DNA from: Pseudomonas donghuensis
GTDB lineage: Bacteria > Pseudomonadota > Gammaproteobacteria > Pseudomonadales > Pseudomonadaceae
Direction: 5' to 3'
Length of the DNA stretch: 50,369 bases
NCBI RefSeq assembly: GCF_000259195.1
Contig: NZ_JH650776.1
Location: 1-50,369 of the forward strand
The notes under the pieces were generated by a model. That model saw only the letters and a list, made by a program, of their open reading frames with translations. It made no database searches and was not told the DNA's origin. Shown here piece after piece: positions 24,296 through 31,522 of the stretch (position 1 is the stretch's first letter; each line of letters opens with the position of its first letter). The position numbers were made by a program, and so were the translations under genes.

Positions 24296-25434
24296 TTATG
24301 GACATGAACACATTGCAAGGGCTGATGCCCGGCCCCGGCCGCGCGGTCGACTACTTGGCGCTGCTGGAGGCGATCCCGTCTCTGCGCGCCTTGGCGGCAA
24401 CCCCCCAGGACCCGGTCTACCACCAGGAGGGCGACGTCTGGACCCACACCATGATGGTGGTCGATGCCTTGCTCGCCGACCCTGCGTACCAACGCGCCAG
24501 CCCGGACCAGCAGTTCGTGCTGTTCTACGCCGCGTTGCTGCATGACATCGCCAAGCCGTCGTGCACGGTGATCGATGAAATCACCGGCAAGATCGGCCAG
24601 CCCGGGCACTCACGCCGGGGCGCGGTGGATGCGCGAATCCTGCTGTGGCAGGCCGGCGTGCCGTTTGAGCTGCGTGAAACCATCTGCCGGATCATCAGCG
24701 TGCACCAGTTGCCGTTCTTTGCCCTGGCAGGGGACAAAAGCGGGCGTTCGGCCGAGCAGATCCTCCATCGCCTGTCGTGGGAGTTGCCGCTGTGGATGCT
24801 CTGCGCAGTGGCCAGCGCCGACATGCAGGGCCGCGGCTTTGCCGGCAAGCAGGGGGTGCTCGACGATATCGAGGTGTTCCGCCTGCTGGCCGAAGACGAA
24901 GGCTGCCTGCACCAGCCCAAGGCCTTTGCCGATGCCTACACCCGGCGCAGCTATTTTCGCGGTGCCTCGGTGCTGCCGCAGTACAGCCTGTACCGTGAGG
25001 TGCAGGGCTCGCAGGTGATCATGCTGGCGGGGCTGCCGGCCAGCGGCAAGGACACCTGGGTCAGCCAGCATGCGGCGGACCTGGCCGTGGTGTCGTTCGA
25101 CGATGCCCGCCAGGAACTGGGCCTGAGCCACGGCGACAAGGGGCCGGTGGCGCAGTACGCCATCGACAAGGCCAAGACCTTGCTGCGCCGCCGCGAACCC
25201 TTCGTGTGGAACAGCACGCACCTGTCGCAGCAGATGCGCAAGAAGACGCTCGACCTGCTCTACAGCTATGACGCCGATGTGCAACTGGTGTACCTGGAGC
25301 AGAGCGAGCGCGAGCTGATGCGCCGCAACGCCCGCCGTGATACCACACTGCGCAACAAGGACATCGAGCGCATGTACTTTCGCTGGGAAGTGCCGACCCC
25401 GGTGGAGGCGGACCGGGTTGAGTATCGGCTCTGA
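24292..25434 (+). CDS. HD phosphoesterase - polynucleotide kinase fusion (HD-Pnk-like)
   Basis: Two-domain nucleic-acid end-healing enzyme of 380 residues. The N-terminal HD domain (about 40-200) has metal ligands His52 (VWTHTM), His84-Asp85 (LLHDIAKP), His106, His138 and Asp177, and would remove 2',3'-cyclic or 3'-phosphates. The C-terminal P-loop kinase (about 240-380) has Walker A GLPASGKDTW (Lys253), the SFDDAR motif expected to bind the 5'-OH substrate, and a late Arg-rich lid (RRNARRDTTLRNKDIERMYF). This order matches the HD-Pnk enzyme characterised from Runella slithyformis. The start overlaps the ligase stop and is preceded by AAGGAG. Confidence 0.9.
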   Translation: MIMDMNTLQGLMPGPGRAVDYLALLEAIPSLRALAATPQDPVYHQEGDVWTHTMMVVDALLADPAYQRASPDQQFVLFYAALLHDIAKPSCTVIDEITGKIGQPGHSRRGAVDARILLWQAGVPFELRETICRIISVHQLPFFALAGDKSGRSAEQILHRLSWELPLWMLCAVASADMQGRGFAGKQGVLDDIEVFRLLAEDEGCLHQPKAFADAYTRRSYFRGASVLPQYSLYREVQGSQVIMLAGLPASGKDTWVSQHAADLAVVSFDDARQELGLSHGDKGPVAQYAIDKAKTLLRRREPFVWNSTHLSQQMRKKTLDLLYSYDADVQLVYLEQSERELMRRNARRDTTLRNKDIERMYFRWEVPTPVEADRVEYRL

Positions 25435-25522
25435 CTAACGCTGGAGACCAAGCGGCGGATCGCAGCAGGCTACAGCTTTAGAAATTGAATCTTCACAATA
25501 CAACTCAAAGGGACTTGGATAG

Positions 25523-26398
25523 ATGTGGAAGCAGTTGTTGTCGCAATCTCGGCAGTCGCAGCTCAAGCCAGGGCTGATCATGGCCGGCAAGGTAGCGTTA
25601 ACCTTGGCCTCGCTGGGTACCGCCCATTACATGGGCTTTATCATGGCAGTGCCTTTTGAAGTGCTGTCGATAATCTCCATCACGTTTCTGGTTGGCTTTG
25701 TCGGGGTTTTCACCTTCTACGTGACGCTGTGTTATCTGGTGGCGAAGGTTTTTTCTTTCGCCATTTCGCAATTCTACTATTCGTTCATCGCGCCGTTTGC
25801 AGCCTGTGTGTACGCCGCCGGGCGCATCAAGCCAGGGCGGTTGCGCAAGGCAGCCGTGCGCTTGCACAAGGAAACGCCGCTGGCGGAAAAAATTGCCTAT
25901 GGCCTTGTCATGGTCATCGCTTTCCCGCTGCTGCTGAACTTTTCCTATTTGAAATTCGACTTCAGTGATGCCGGGGGCATGGTTATCAGCCTGACGTTAG
26001 GGATCATCGCGGCGGCGATACTCAAGTCGGGCATTCTCATTCGCGGCAAGGCGCAGATCGCTCGAATTCGTGACAAGCGCCGGGTGGCGTTGCGGCGGCG
26101 GTTGTTGAAGGAGTACCTGTACCTGGTTGTCGGGATGCTTCTGTGCCTATCCTTCTACGCTGGCATGGTCAGGTTCCAAAAAGTACTGGGTGAAGACCAG
26201 ATTCACCTGTCGGGGCACGGTTATACCGGCGATGTGCATGTGATTTTCAATTCTGCAGGTGCTTACTTGGCTATCGAAGATAGCGGTCGAGAGCGAGTAT
26301 TCATCTATGTCGATGGCGACGTGTCAATGCGCGTCAAGGGGCAGCTCAGGGGCTCGTCCGAGGGGCAAGCCGCAGCCCCCGCGAGTGCAGACGAGTAG
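25523..26398 (+). CDS. Unknown membrane protein downstream of the repair operon
   Basis: I do not recognise this family. The 291-residue protein has about five hydrophobic stretches: around residues 20-45, 47-75, 80-100, 127-143, 153-172 and 200-217 (YLVVGMLLCLSFYAGMV). Between the fifth and last lies a basic segment (RIRDKRRVALRRRLLKEY). The final ~75 residues are soluble with beta-like strands (GYTGDVHVIFNSAGAYLAIE, RVFIYVDGDVSM) and probably periplasmic. Codon use is more AT-rich than its neighbours, and the upstream gap is AT-rich too, hinting at acquisition. AAAGGGACTTGG precedes the start. It lies 88 bases after HD-Pnk, and linkage to it is uncertain. Confidence 0.7.
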   Translation: MWKQLLSQSRQSQLKPGLIMAGKVALTLASLGTAHYMGFIMAVPFEVLSIISITFLVGFVGVFTFYVTLCYLVAKVFSFAISQFYYSFIAPFAACVYAAGRIKPGRLRKAAVRLHKETPLAEKIAYGLVMVIAFPLLLNFSYLKFDFSDAGGMVISLTLGIIAAAILKSGILIRGKAQIARIRDKRRVALRRRLLKEYLYLVVGMLLCLSFYAGMVRFQKVLGEDQIHLSGHGYTGDVHVIFNSAGAYLAIEDSGRERVFIYVDGDVSMRVKGQLRGSSEGQAAAPASADE

Positions 26399-26411
26399 CA
26401 CTTGCGGGGGC
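26375..26411. terminator. Long hairpin between convergent genes
   Basis: GCCCCCGCGAGTGC (26375-26388) pairs with GCACTTGCGGGGGC (26398-26411) over 14 bases with a single G-U wobble and a nine-base loop. The stop codon of the membrane protein gene is in the loop/second arm. No T-run follows on either strand, but the position between two converging genes suggests a 3'-end barrier. Confidence 0.55.
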
Positions 26412-26417
26412 ATCGGC

Positions 26418-26750
26418 TCAGGTATTGTCCTTGATGGTCTTGCTGCTGCCGTTGCTCTTCACCGAGGCGATGCCGGCATCGCGCGACTGCGTTGATGCAT
26501 ACATCTGGCTGGTGCCGATGACCTGGTGATTGGCGGCCTTGAGGTTGAAGTGGAACTTGCCGTTGCTGGCCTCCTTCTTCTCGTAGCGATCGTCCACGCC
26601 ACTGTTGGCCTGGACCGAGGCAATGCCGCTTTCAGCAGAGCCCTTGGCCTTGTACAACTCGCTGGTAAGAATAATTTCGCCATTACCCGCCTTGAGAACA
26701 AAGCGGTACTGACCGTCACTGCTGGTGTTCAACTCGAACCAACCTGGCAT
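26418..26750 (-). CDS. YegP-family protein, two DUF1508 repeats
   Basis: Small cytoplasmic protein of 110 residues made of two DUF1508 units: GWFELNTSSDGQYRFVLKAG...SELYKAKGSAESGIASVQAN and DRYEKKEASNGKFHFNLKAA...SQMYASTQSRDAGIASVKSN. The tandem arrangement is exactly that of YegP. The role is unknown, though related proteins are often stress-induced. Start ATG follows AAGGAGTTCCC. Confidence 0.93.
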   Translation of the reverse strand: MPGWFELNTSSDGQYRFVLKAGNGEIILTSELYKAKGSAESGIASVQANSGVDDRYEKKEASNGKFHFNLKAANHQVIGTSQMYASTQSRDAGIASVKSNGSSKTIKDNT

Positions 26751-26894
26751 GGGAACTCCTTGTTTCGCAGATAAGTCTGGTTAGACTGCGGGCGTACGTG
26801 CTCGCAGTGACGACTTAGTATGGTGGGCTTTGTGCGCTTGTCCAACGGCGCTAAGATCGGCGGCAGCGTGTTGGCTGCCAGGAAGACCACGATC

Positions 26895-27806
26895 ATGATG
26901 AACCTGATGCACTGGAAGCTGCTGGTGGCCGTGGCCGATGCCGGCAATGTCTCCCGTGCCGCCGAGGCCTTCGGCATTACCCAGTCCGGCGCCAGCCAGG
27001 CGATCAGCCAGATGGAACAGGCACTGGGGGTGAAGGTGTTCGTGCGCGAGCGCAAGCACACCAGCGTTACCGCGCTGGGCGAGCAGGTGCTGGTCCGCGC
27101 GCGGCGGATGATTGCCGAGCTTGAGTCGATCCAGAACCTGGTCGATGCCAGCCGTGGTTGCCACCTGGGGCGCATCCGCCTGGCGACGTTCCCGTCCGTG
27201 TTCGCCTCGGTGCTGCCGCCGCTGTTGCAGGCTTTCAAGCGCCTGCACCCGGGCATCGAGGTGATCTGCCTGGAGGGCACCGACGAGGAGGTCGAAAGCT
27301 GGCTGGCTTCGGGTGATATCGACCTGGGCGTGGTGATGAACCCGCAGGCAGAACGTTCGCCGGTGATGCTCGGGCATGATCGCTGGGTGGCCACCATTCC
27401 CCTTGGCCACCCCTTGGCCCGGCGCGGGAGCCTGAGCCCGCTCGGGCTTGCCGAGCTGGTCGATGAGCCGTTCATTGTCGCCACGGGCGGCTGTCACTTG
27501 CATGGCCGGAGCCTGGTGCAACAGGCGGGGCTGAACCTGAGCAATGTGCGCCTGACGGTGCGCGACTGGAACACGGCGTTGGCGCTGGTGGGCGAGGGCC
27601 TGGGCGTGTCGATCATGCCGGCCTCGACGCTGCCCGAGGCTCCGCGCTGGCTACGGGTGTATGACCTGGATCCGCCAATCTACCGACGTTTCGGGCTGCT
27701 CGGTTCGTCAGCACAGGCGCTATCGCCTGCCGCCCAGGCGCTGCTCAAGCATGTGCACAAGGCCATGCTTGGCGTTGAAGTTCCGGTAGGGGAACGGGTC
27801 ACCTGA
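26895..27806 (+). CDS. LysR-family transcriptional regulator
   Basis: Regulator of about 303 residues; start taken at ATG 26895 (ATG 26898 and 26907 are also possible) because the winged helix begins MHWKLLVAVADAGNVSRAAE. Recognition helix region ITQSGASQAISQMEQALGVK; effector domain from about 90 (GRIRLATFPSVFASVLPPLL, SGDIDLGVVMNPQ). Related regulators often control redox or detoxification genes. The glutathione transferase gene follows in the same direction with an inverted repeat between. Confidence 0.9.
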   Translation: MMNLMHWKLLVAVADAGNVSRAAEAFGITQSGASQAISQMEQALGVKVFVRERKHTSVTALGEQVLVRARRMIAELESIQNLVDASRGCHLGRIRLATFPSVFASVLPPLLQAFKRLHPGIEVICLEGTDEEVESWLASGDIDLGVVMNPQAERSPVMLGHDRWVATIPLGHPLARRGSLSPLGLAELVDEPFIVATGGCHLHGRSLVQQAGLNLSNVRLTVRDWNTALALVGEGLGVSIMPASTLPEAPRWLRVYDLDPPIYRRFGLLGSSAQALSPAAQALLKHVHKAMLGVEVPVGERVT

Positions 27807-27831
27807 CATAAGCGCTGCTAATGATCAGTTT

Positions 27832-27849
27832 GTAAAACCCTAAGTTTAC
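27832..27849. promoter_or_regulatory. Inverted repeat upstream of GST gene
   Basis: GTAAAACCCTAAGTTTAC has five-base arms (GTAAA/TTTAC) eight bases apart. It sits 54 bases upstream of the GST start and directly after the lysR gene, so it may be a regulator site. Evidence is only positional. Confidence 0.35.
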
Positions 27850-27903
27850 CTTGGGCATGCGCCGGCTGATCCTGTGTCGCTCGACACTGTCAGGAGACGC
27901 CCG

Positions 27904-28515
27904 ATGAAACTCTACTTCGCCCCCAATGCCTGCTCGCTGGCGCCGCATATCATCCTGCGCGAACTCGGCCTGCCGTTCGAGCTGGTGCGGGTCAACAACC
28001 AGAGCAAACGCAGCGCCGACGGCCGCGACTTTCGTACCATCAACCCCAAGGGTTACGTGGCCGCGCTGGTGCTGGGCAATGGCGAGGTATTGACCGAGGG
28101 CCCGGCCATTCTCCAGTACCTGGCCGACCTCAAGCCCGAGACCAGGTTGGCGCCGGCCAATGGCAGCTGGGAACGCTCGCGGCTGCAGGAACTGCTCAAC
28201 TTCATCAGTTCGGAAATCCATGCCGGCAGCGCGCCGTTGTTCAACGCCGAGCTGCCGGAGGCGGCCAAGGCGATCTTTCACGACAAGCTGTTCAAGCGCC
28301 TGGACTACTTGAGCGAGGTGCTGGGCTGCAATGACTACCTGCGGGGCGACTTCAGCATCGCCGACGCCTACCTGTTCACCGTGCTGGGCTGGTTGCCGGT
28401 GTTCGCTATCGATATCGCGCAATGGCCAGCGCTGGCTGGCTATGTCGAGCGTGTAGCGGCCAGGCCGGCGGTGCAGGCAGCCCTGCAAAGCGAGGCTGCC
28501 AGCGTGCCGGTCTGA
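27904..28515 (+). CDS. Glutathione S-transferase, Beta class-like
   Basis: Glutathione-dependent enzyme of 203 residues; start ATG 27904 follows AGGAGACGCCC. The thioredoxin-fold N-domain (1-80) begins MKLYFAPNACSLAPHIILRE, whose Cys10 is the conserved cysteine of bacterial Beta GSTs, and contains NPKGYVAALV and TEGPAILQYLADL, the glutathione-binding cis-Pro and Glu-Gly loop (here the cis-Pro position reads Val-Ala). The helical C-domain has DYLRGDFSIADAYLFTVLGW. It likely conjugates or reduces electrophiles. Confidence 0.92.
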   Translation: MKLYFAPNACSLAPHIILRELGLPFELVRVNNQSKRSADGRDFRTINPKGYVAALVLGNGEVLTEGPAILQYLADLKPETRLAPANGSWERSRLQELLNFISSEIHAGSAPLFNAELPEAAKAIFHDKLFKRLDYLSEVLGCNDYLRGDFSIADAYLFTVLGWLPVFAIDIAQWPALAGYVERVAARPAVQAALQSEAASVPV

Positions 28516-28519
28516 ACCT

Positions 28520-28912
28520 TCAGGGCATGCCGGTAACCCGCTTCAGGTACTGGACTCTGGCTTGCGTCTGCTTCAGCAGGCAATGGGTATGGATTGTAGC
28601 GAAGCCACTGCCGCCAACGGATTCGTACGTTTCGAACTCACAACTGGCATCACGAAAGGCAATCCAGGCGCGCTGGGCTTTTTTCAGCGCCAGGTCCTGG
28701 GTGGGTTGTCCGGGCGCCGAACCCTGCGCCTTGAAGCGTGCGACCAAGGCCTGGTAGAGCTCATTCAATTGCCGATCGGATTTTTTCAACGACTGCTGCA
28801 TGCATTCAAGCATCTGCGCTTCGGTGTTGGCGCCAGGGCACAGGCTGCTTGCCTGAGCCGTGCTAGTCAGCGCCATGAATGCGCCGATGCAGGGGTAGAT
28901 CAAACGATACAT
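28520..28912 (-). CDS. Periplasmic LprI-like (DUF1311) protein
   Basis: Secreted protein of 130 residues; start ATG 28912 preceded by AAGGA. Signal peptide to about residue 22 (STAQASS). The mature part has the DUF1311/LprI pattern: LCPGANTEAQMLECMQQSLK, then KKSDRQLNELYQALVARFKA and KKAQRAWIAFRDASCEFETY, with four Cys that could form disulfides. Relatives of LprI inhibit lysozyme, but that is not shown for most members. A sibling gene of different family follows upstream on the same strand. Confidence 0.85.
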   Translation of the reverse strand: MYRLIYPCIGAFMALTSTAQASSLCPGANTEAQMLECMQQSLKKSDRQLNELYQALVARFKAQGSAPGQPTQDLALKKAQRAWIAFRDASCEFETYESVGGSGFATIHTHCLLKQTQARVQYLKRVTGMP

Positions 28913-28941
28913 GGGGCGTCCTTGCTTTGATGTTTTAAGGG

Positions 28942-29367
28942 TCACTGGTGTTGCGGCCATGAATCGCCAATCACCAGCCAGCAGGCCTTGGACTGCACAT
29001 GCACATGTTTTTGTCGGGCAGGTTCGAAAGGTGTGTCCAGGGTGCCCAGCGCAACGCTGATCCAGTCTGGATAATCGCCACTGGCATTGGCCCAGAACAA
29101 ACTCGCGCCGCAGGCTGAGCAAAAGCTGCGGCTGACCATTGGCGATGACTTGAACACCCGCAATAGACTTTGCGGATCGCTGCAGCTCAAGGCCGAAGCA
29201 GGCACGCTGCCATAGGTGGCAAAGGCTGCGCCATGGGCCTTGCGGCACTGGCTGCAATGGCAATGGGTGACGGCCTTGATCTGGGTGTCGATGTGATAGC
29301 TGACGGCGCCGCACAGGCAGCTGCCGTGATAATCAATGGTCGTCAGCGCAGATTTGTCGTTGTTCAT
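28942..29367 (-). CDS. GFA/CENP-V domain protein
   Basis: Zinc-binding protein of 141 residues of the glutathione-dependent formaldehyde-activating (GFA) fold. The cysteine signature is complete: GSCLCGAVSYHI (C-x-C), THCHCSQCRKAHGAAFATY (C-x-C-x2-C) and RSFCSACGASLFW (C-x2-C). Members rarely have proven glutathione-formaldehyde activity, so the catalytic role is open. It is transcribed toward the LprI-like gene, 29 bases away, and diverges from the Nudix gene. Confidence 0.92.
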   Translation of the reverse strand: MNNDKSALTTIDYHGSCLCGAVSYHIDTQIKAVTHCHCSQCRKAHGAAFATYGSVPASALSCSDPQSLLRVFKSSPMVSRSFCSACGASLFWANASGDYPDWISVALGTLDTPFEPARQKHVHVQSKACWLVIGDSWPQHQ

Positions 29368-29424
29368 CCTTGGGGCCCGGTAGAATCTCGCCCGCGATCA
29401 TAAACCAAGGACAGGAACACCACG

Positions 29425-29895
29425 ATGCGTGAGCGAAAATCAGCCCGGCTTTTGGTCATCAGCCCCTCCCGAAGCGTATTGCTGTTTCGCTTCGTCCATC
29501 GCAACGGCGCGCTGGCCGGCGACGATTACTGGGCAACACCGGGGGGCGGCGTGGAGGAGGGGGAAACTTTCGAGCAAGCTGCGATTCGTGAGCTACGCGA
29601 AGAAACCGGCATCCAGGTCGACGCCGTGGGCGCACCCTTGAACGAGCGTCGTTTCGCCATGCAGTTGCCCAGCGGCGAGTGGGTTACCTCGGTCGAGCAG
29701 TATTACCTGATTCAGGCGCAGAACCAGCAGCTGTGCCGCCAGGGATGGACGCCTTCGGAAGTCGAAGTGATGGCCGACCATCGTTGGTGGTCGGCCGAGG
29801 AACTGCGGCAAACCACCGACACGGTGTGGCCGGAGCGGCTGATTGAAACGCTCGAATCAGCCGGCGTGTTCAGCGCCGCGCCAGCGCATGGCTGA
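29425..29895 (+). CDS. Nudix hydrolase
   Basis: Nucleoside-diphosphate-linked-moiety hydrolase of 156 residues. The Nudix box is intact at residues 41-63 (begins GGVEEGETF, then RELREETGI), fitting Gx5Ex7REUxEExGU. The rest shows the short alpha/beta fold, and the family hydrolyses nucleotides or related phosphates; no substrate can be assigned. Its 3' end overlaps the convergent secreted-protein gene by 26 bases (29870-29895). Confidence 0.92.
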   Translation: MRERKSARLLVISPSRSVLLFRFVHRNGALAGDDYWATPGGGVEEGETFEQAAIRELREETGIQVDAVGAPLNERRFAMQLPSGEWVTSVEQYYLIQAQNQQLCRQGWTPSEVEVMADHRWWSAEELRQTTDTVWPERLIETLESAGVFSAAPAHG

Positions 29896-30199
29896 CGCAT
29901 TGCTCATAGTAGGTCTGCTTGATGGCCGCAGGCTTGAGGCGTGACTGGCTGTTGTAGGTCTGTTCGGTGATGCCCATGGCGGTCATGCGCATCCACGGCT
30001 TGGTGAATTTGCGCACCTGCAGGCGCTTGCGCGCAGCGTACAGGGTCACCCCGGACAGCTTCGATTGCTGGGCACCGGCGGCGATGTCCGAGCCCCAACT
30101 GCACATGTAGCGGTCATTGTTGCCCAGGGTTTTGGCCTGGGCGCCGAGCGGGAGTGCGACCAGAAAAAACGCTGCCAGGGTCAATCCATAAGCCCGCAT
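29870..30199 (-). CDS. Small secreted protein of unknown function
   Basis: A 109-residue protein with a clear signal peptide cut after about residue 22 (FFLVALPLGAQAK). The mature part begins LGNNDRYMCSWGSDIAAGAQ and has two Cys (about 33 and 102) that could pair. No family is recognised with confidence, although similar small exported proteins occur across Pseudomonas. The last 26 bases overlap the Nudix gene on the opposite strand, an unusually long convergent overlap. Confidence 0.72.
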   Translation of the reverse strand: MRAYGLTLAAFFLVALPLGAQAKTLGNNDRYMCSWGSDIAAGAQQSKLSGVTLYAARKRLQVRKFTKPWMRMTAMGITEQTYNSQSRLKPAAIKQTYYEQCVSHALARR

Positions 30200-30289
30200 A
30201 GCACCTACCTAACTTGCTGAAAAGAAAGCGAGTTTGCCTACGAAGCGGGTAGCAGGGGGCCAGCAATTTGCCTTATTTGCGCCTGAATT

Positions 30290-30721
30290 TCACAGCAGTT
30301 GTGTTTGTGACTTGCGGCCCAGCAACAGGCCTTCTGCGGCAACGGCGAAGGTGTTTCCCTGTAGCCAGAAGGCGTCGTGCACCTGGCTCATGAGGTAGCA
30401 GGCGCCCCGGCTGTCGACAAACAGCGCGCCATGGCCGTGGTGCACATCGCCGATGCACACCAGGGTTGTGTTCAGCTTGCGTTGCATCGCCACGATGACT
30501 TTTTCGTCGTGCAGGCCGGGCTTGGCCCTGAACTCGATGTCGCCGGCGGCGCATTCTTCACCGGCGCCGCAGTGGCCGACGCACAGGCCATTGAACGCCC
30601 TGAGCAAGTCGTTGGCGGGGTGGCCGTTGGGCCCGATGTCCGCCTCTGGGGCAGTCACTTGGGCAGGCCAGCCGGCAGCCACGAACAGCGGGCGGATGGT
30701 TTCAGGTAGGTCTATGGGCAT
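30290..30721 (-). CDS. SUKH-3-like immunity-fold protein, orphan
   Basis: A 143-residue cytoplasmic protein whose pattern fits the SUKH-3 group: IRPLFVAAGWPAQ (start helix and Gly-Trp), HPANDLLRAFNGLCVGHCGA, then VCIGDVHHGHGALFVDSRGA CYLMSQ and a final LLLGRK. SUKH proteins are the main immunity proteins of contact-dependent or polymorphic toxin systems and bind nuclease toxins. No toxin gene adjoins it here. The domain call is from sequence pattern only and needs profile comparison. Confidence 0.6.
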   Translation of the reverse strand: MPIDLPETIRPLFVAAGWPAQVTAPEADIGPNGHPANDLLRAFNGLCVGHCGAGEECAAGDIEFRAKPGLHDEKVIVAMQRKLNTTLVCIGDVHHGHGALFVDSRGACYLMSQVHDAFWLQGNTFAVAAEGLLLGRKSQTQLL

Positions 30722-30798
30722 GTCTGCTCTCTGGTCGAATCCGTGCGAGAGGCTACATTAACACGGCAGACATCATTGATCCTTGAGGAGGGCGAGCC

Positions 30799-30933
30799 AT
30801 GAGCAATGAGACTTTACCCGCTGCAGCCCTCATCGCTGGCAAGCCAGCTCCCACAATGAACCTGTGTACATCGACCCTGTGGGAGCTGGCTTGCCAGCGA
30901 TCCAGCGCGCAGCGCTGGCAACATCAGGCTTGA
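30799..30933 (+). CDS. Short frame running into a REP pair, possible truncated gene start
   Basis: ATG 30799 has an excellent ribosome site (GAGGAGGGCGAGCC), but the 44-codon frame reads MSNETLPAAALIAGKPAPT and continues through both REP units before stopping at 30933. After about residue 9 the codons are REP sequence. The likeliest reading is a 5' remnant of a gene whose body was lost when REP units arrived; a genuine small protein is less likely. Confidence 0.3.
   Translation: MSNETLPAAALIAGKPAPTMNLCTSTLWELACQRSSAQRWQHQA
30829..30902. repeat. Pair of inverted REP elements
   Basis: A minus unit (CTCATCGCTGGCAAGCCAGC then TCCCACA) and a plus unit (TGTGGGAGCTGGCTTGCCAG from 30877) face each other about 22 bases apart. 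They lie inside the short frame listed at 30799 and end 28 bases before the ridA promoter. Confidence 0.88.
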
Positions 30934-30960
30934 CCTCTACTTAGGTCGAGGTTTGATACT
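30930..30960 (+). promoter_or_regulatory. MerR-type promoter with operator in a 19-bp spacer
   Basis: A -35 TTGACC (30930-30935) and -10 GATACT (30955-30960) are 19 bases apart, longer than the 17-bp optimum and typical of promoters activated by MerR-family proteins. Arms ACCTC (30933-30937) and GAGGT (30948-30952) form a dyad centred in the spacer, resembling SoxR boxes (CCTCAAGTTAACTTGAGG). The ridA start lies 28 bases beyond. No merR gene is in this window. Confidence 0.65.
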
Positions 30961-30988
30961 CGCCGCTCCAACCACTCGGAGCAGCACC

Positions 30989-31402
30989 ATGACCGCAGCT
31001 TTCCACCTGTCCAACCCCGAAGGCCTCTACGACCCCTCTAGCAATGCCTACTCCCATGTGGCTGAAGTCGCCGCCAATGCCCGGTTGCTGTACATCGCCG
31101 GGCAGGGCGGGGAAGACCTCGAGGGCCGGCTGTCCAGCGATTTTGCCGAGCAGGCACGCCAGGCCCTGGCCAACCTGCAGATCGCCCTGCAATCCAAAGG
31201 CGCGACCCTGGCCGATGTGTTCAAACTGACCCTGCTGATCGTCGATCACGACGAAACCCGCTTGCGCCTGTGGGGCGCCGAAGCCCAGCGCGCCTGGGGC
31301 GCCAACATGACCCCGACCTGCACGCTGATCCCGGTGCCGCGCCTGGCCCTGGACGGCATGCAGATCGAAATCGACGCGGTCGCCGCGCTGCCCGGCAGGT
31401 AA
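30989..31402 (+). CDS. RidA family protein (Rid/YjgF/UK114)
   Basis: Trimeric enamine/imine deaminase-family protein of 137 residues; start ATG 30989 follows GGAGCAGC. Conserved features are LLYIAGQGGEDLEGRLSSDF, QARQALANLQIALQSKGATL, and the C-terminal Arg/Glu-containing MTPTCTLIPVPRLALDGMQI EIDAVA. The substrate-contacting Arg (VPRLA) is retained, while the Arg105-type context differs in many Rid subgroups. Its promoter has a MerR-type architecture, suggesting stress or compound-induced expression. It is unrelated in position to the second Rid gene at 43220. Confidence 0.9.
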   Translation: MTAAFHLSNPEGLYDPSSNAYSHVAEVAANARLLYIAGQGGEDLEGRLSSDFAEQARQALANLQIALQSKGATLADVFKLTLLIVDHDETRLRLWGAEAQRAWGANMTPTCTLIPVPRLALDGMQIEIDAVAALPGR

Positions 31403-31522
31403 GACGTTTTAGCGATGGCATTGGCCCCGGCTTTTGTAAACAATAGCGCCCGCAATACGCGCTGTTCGTTCAATTATCGAGATACCAATGCCGTCGATTC
31501 TTCCGCTGTATGAGGTCCAGTC

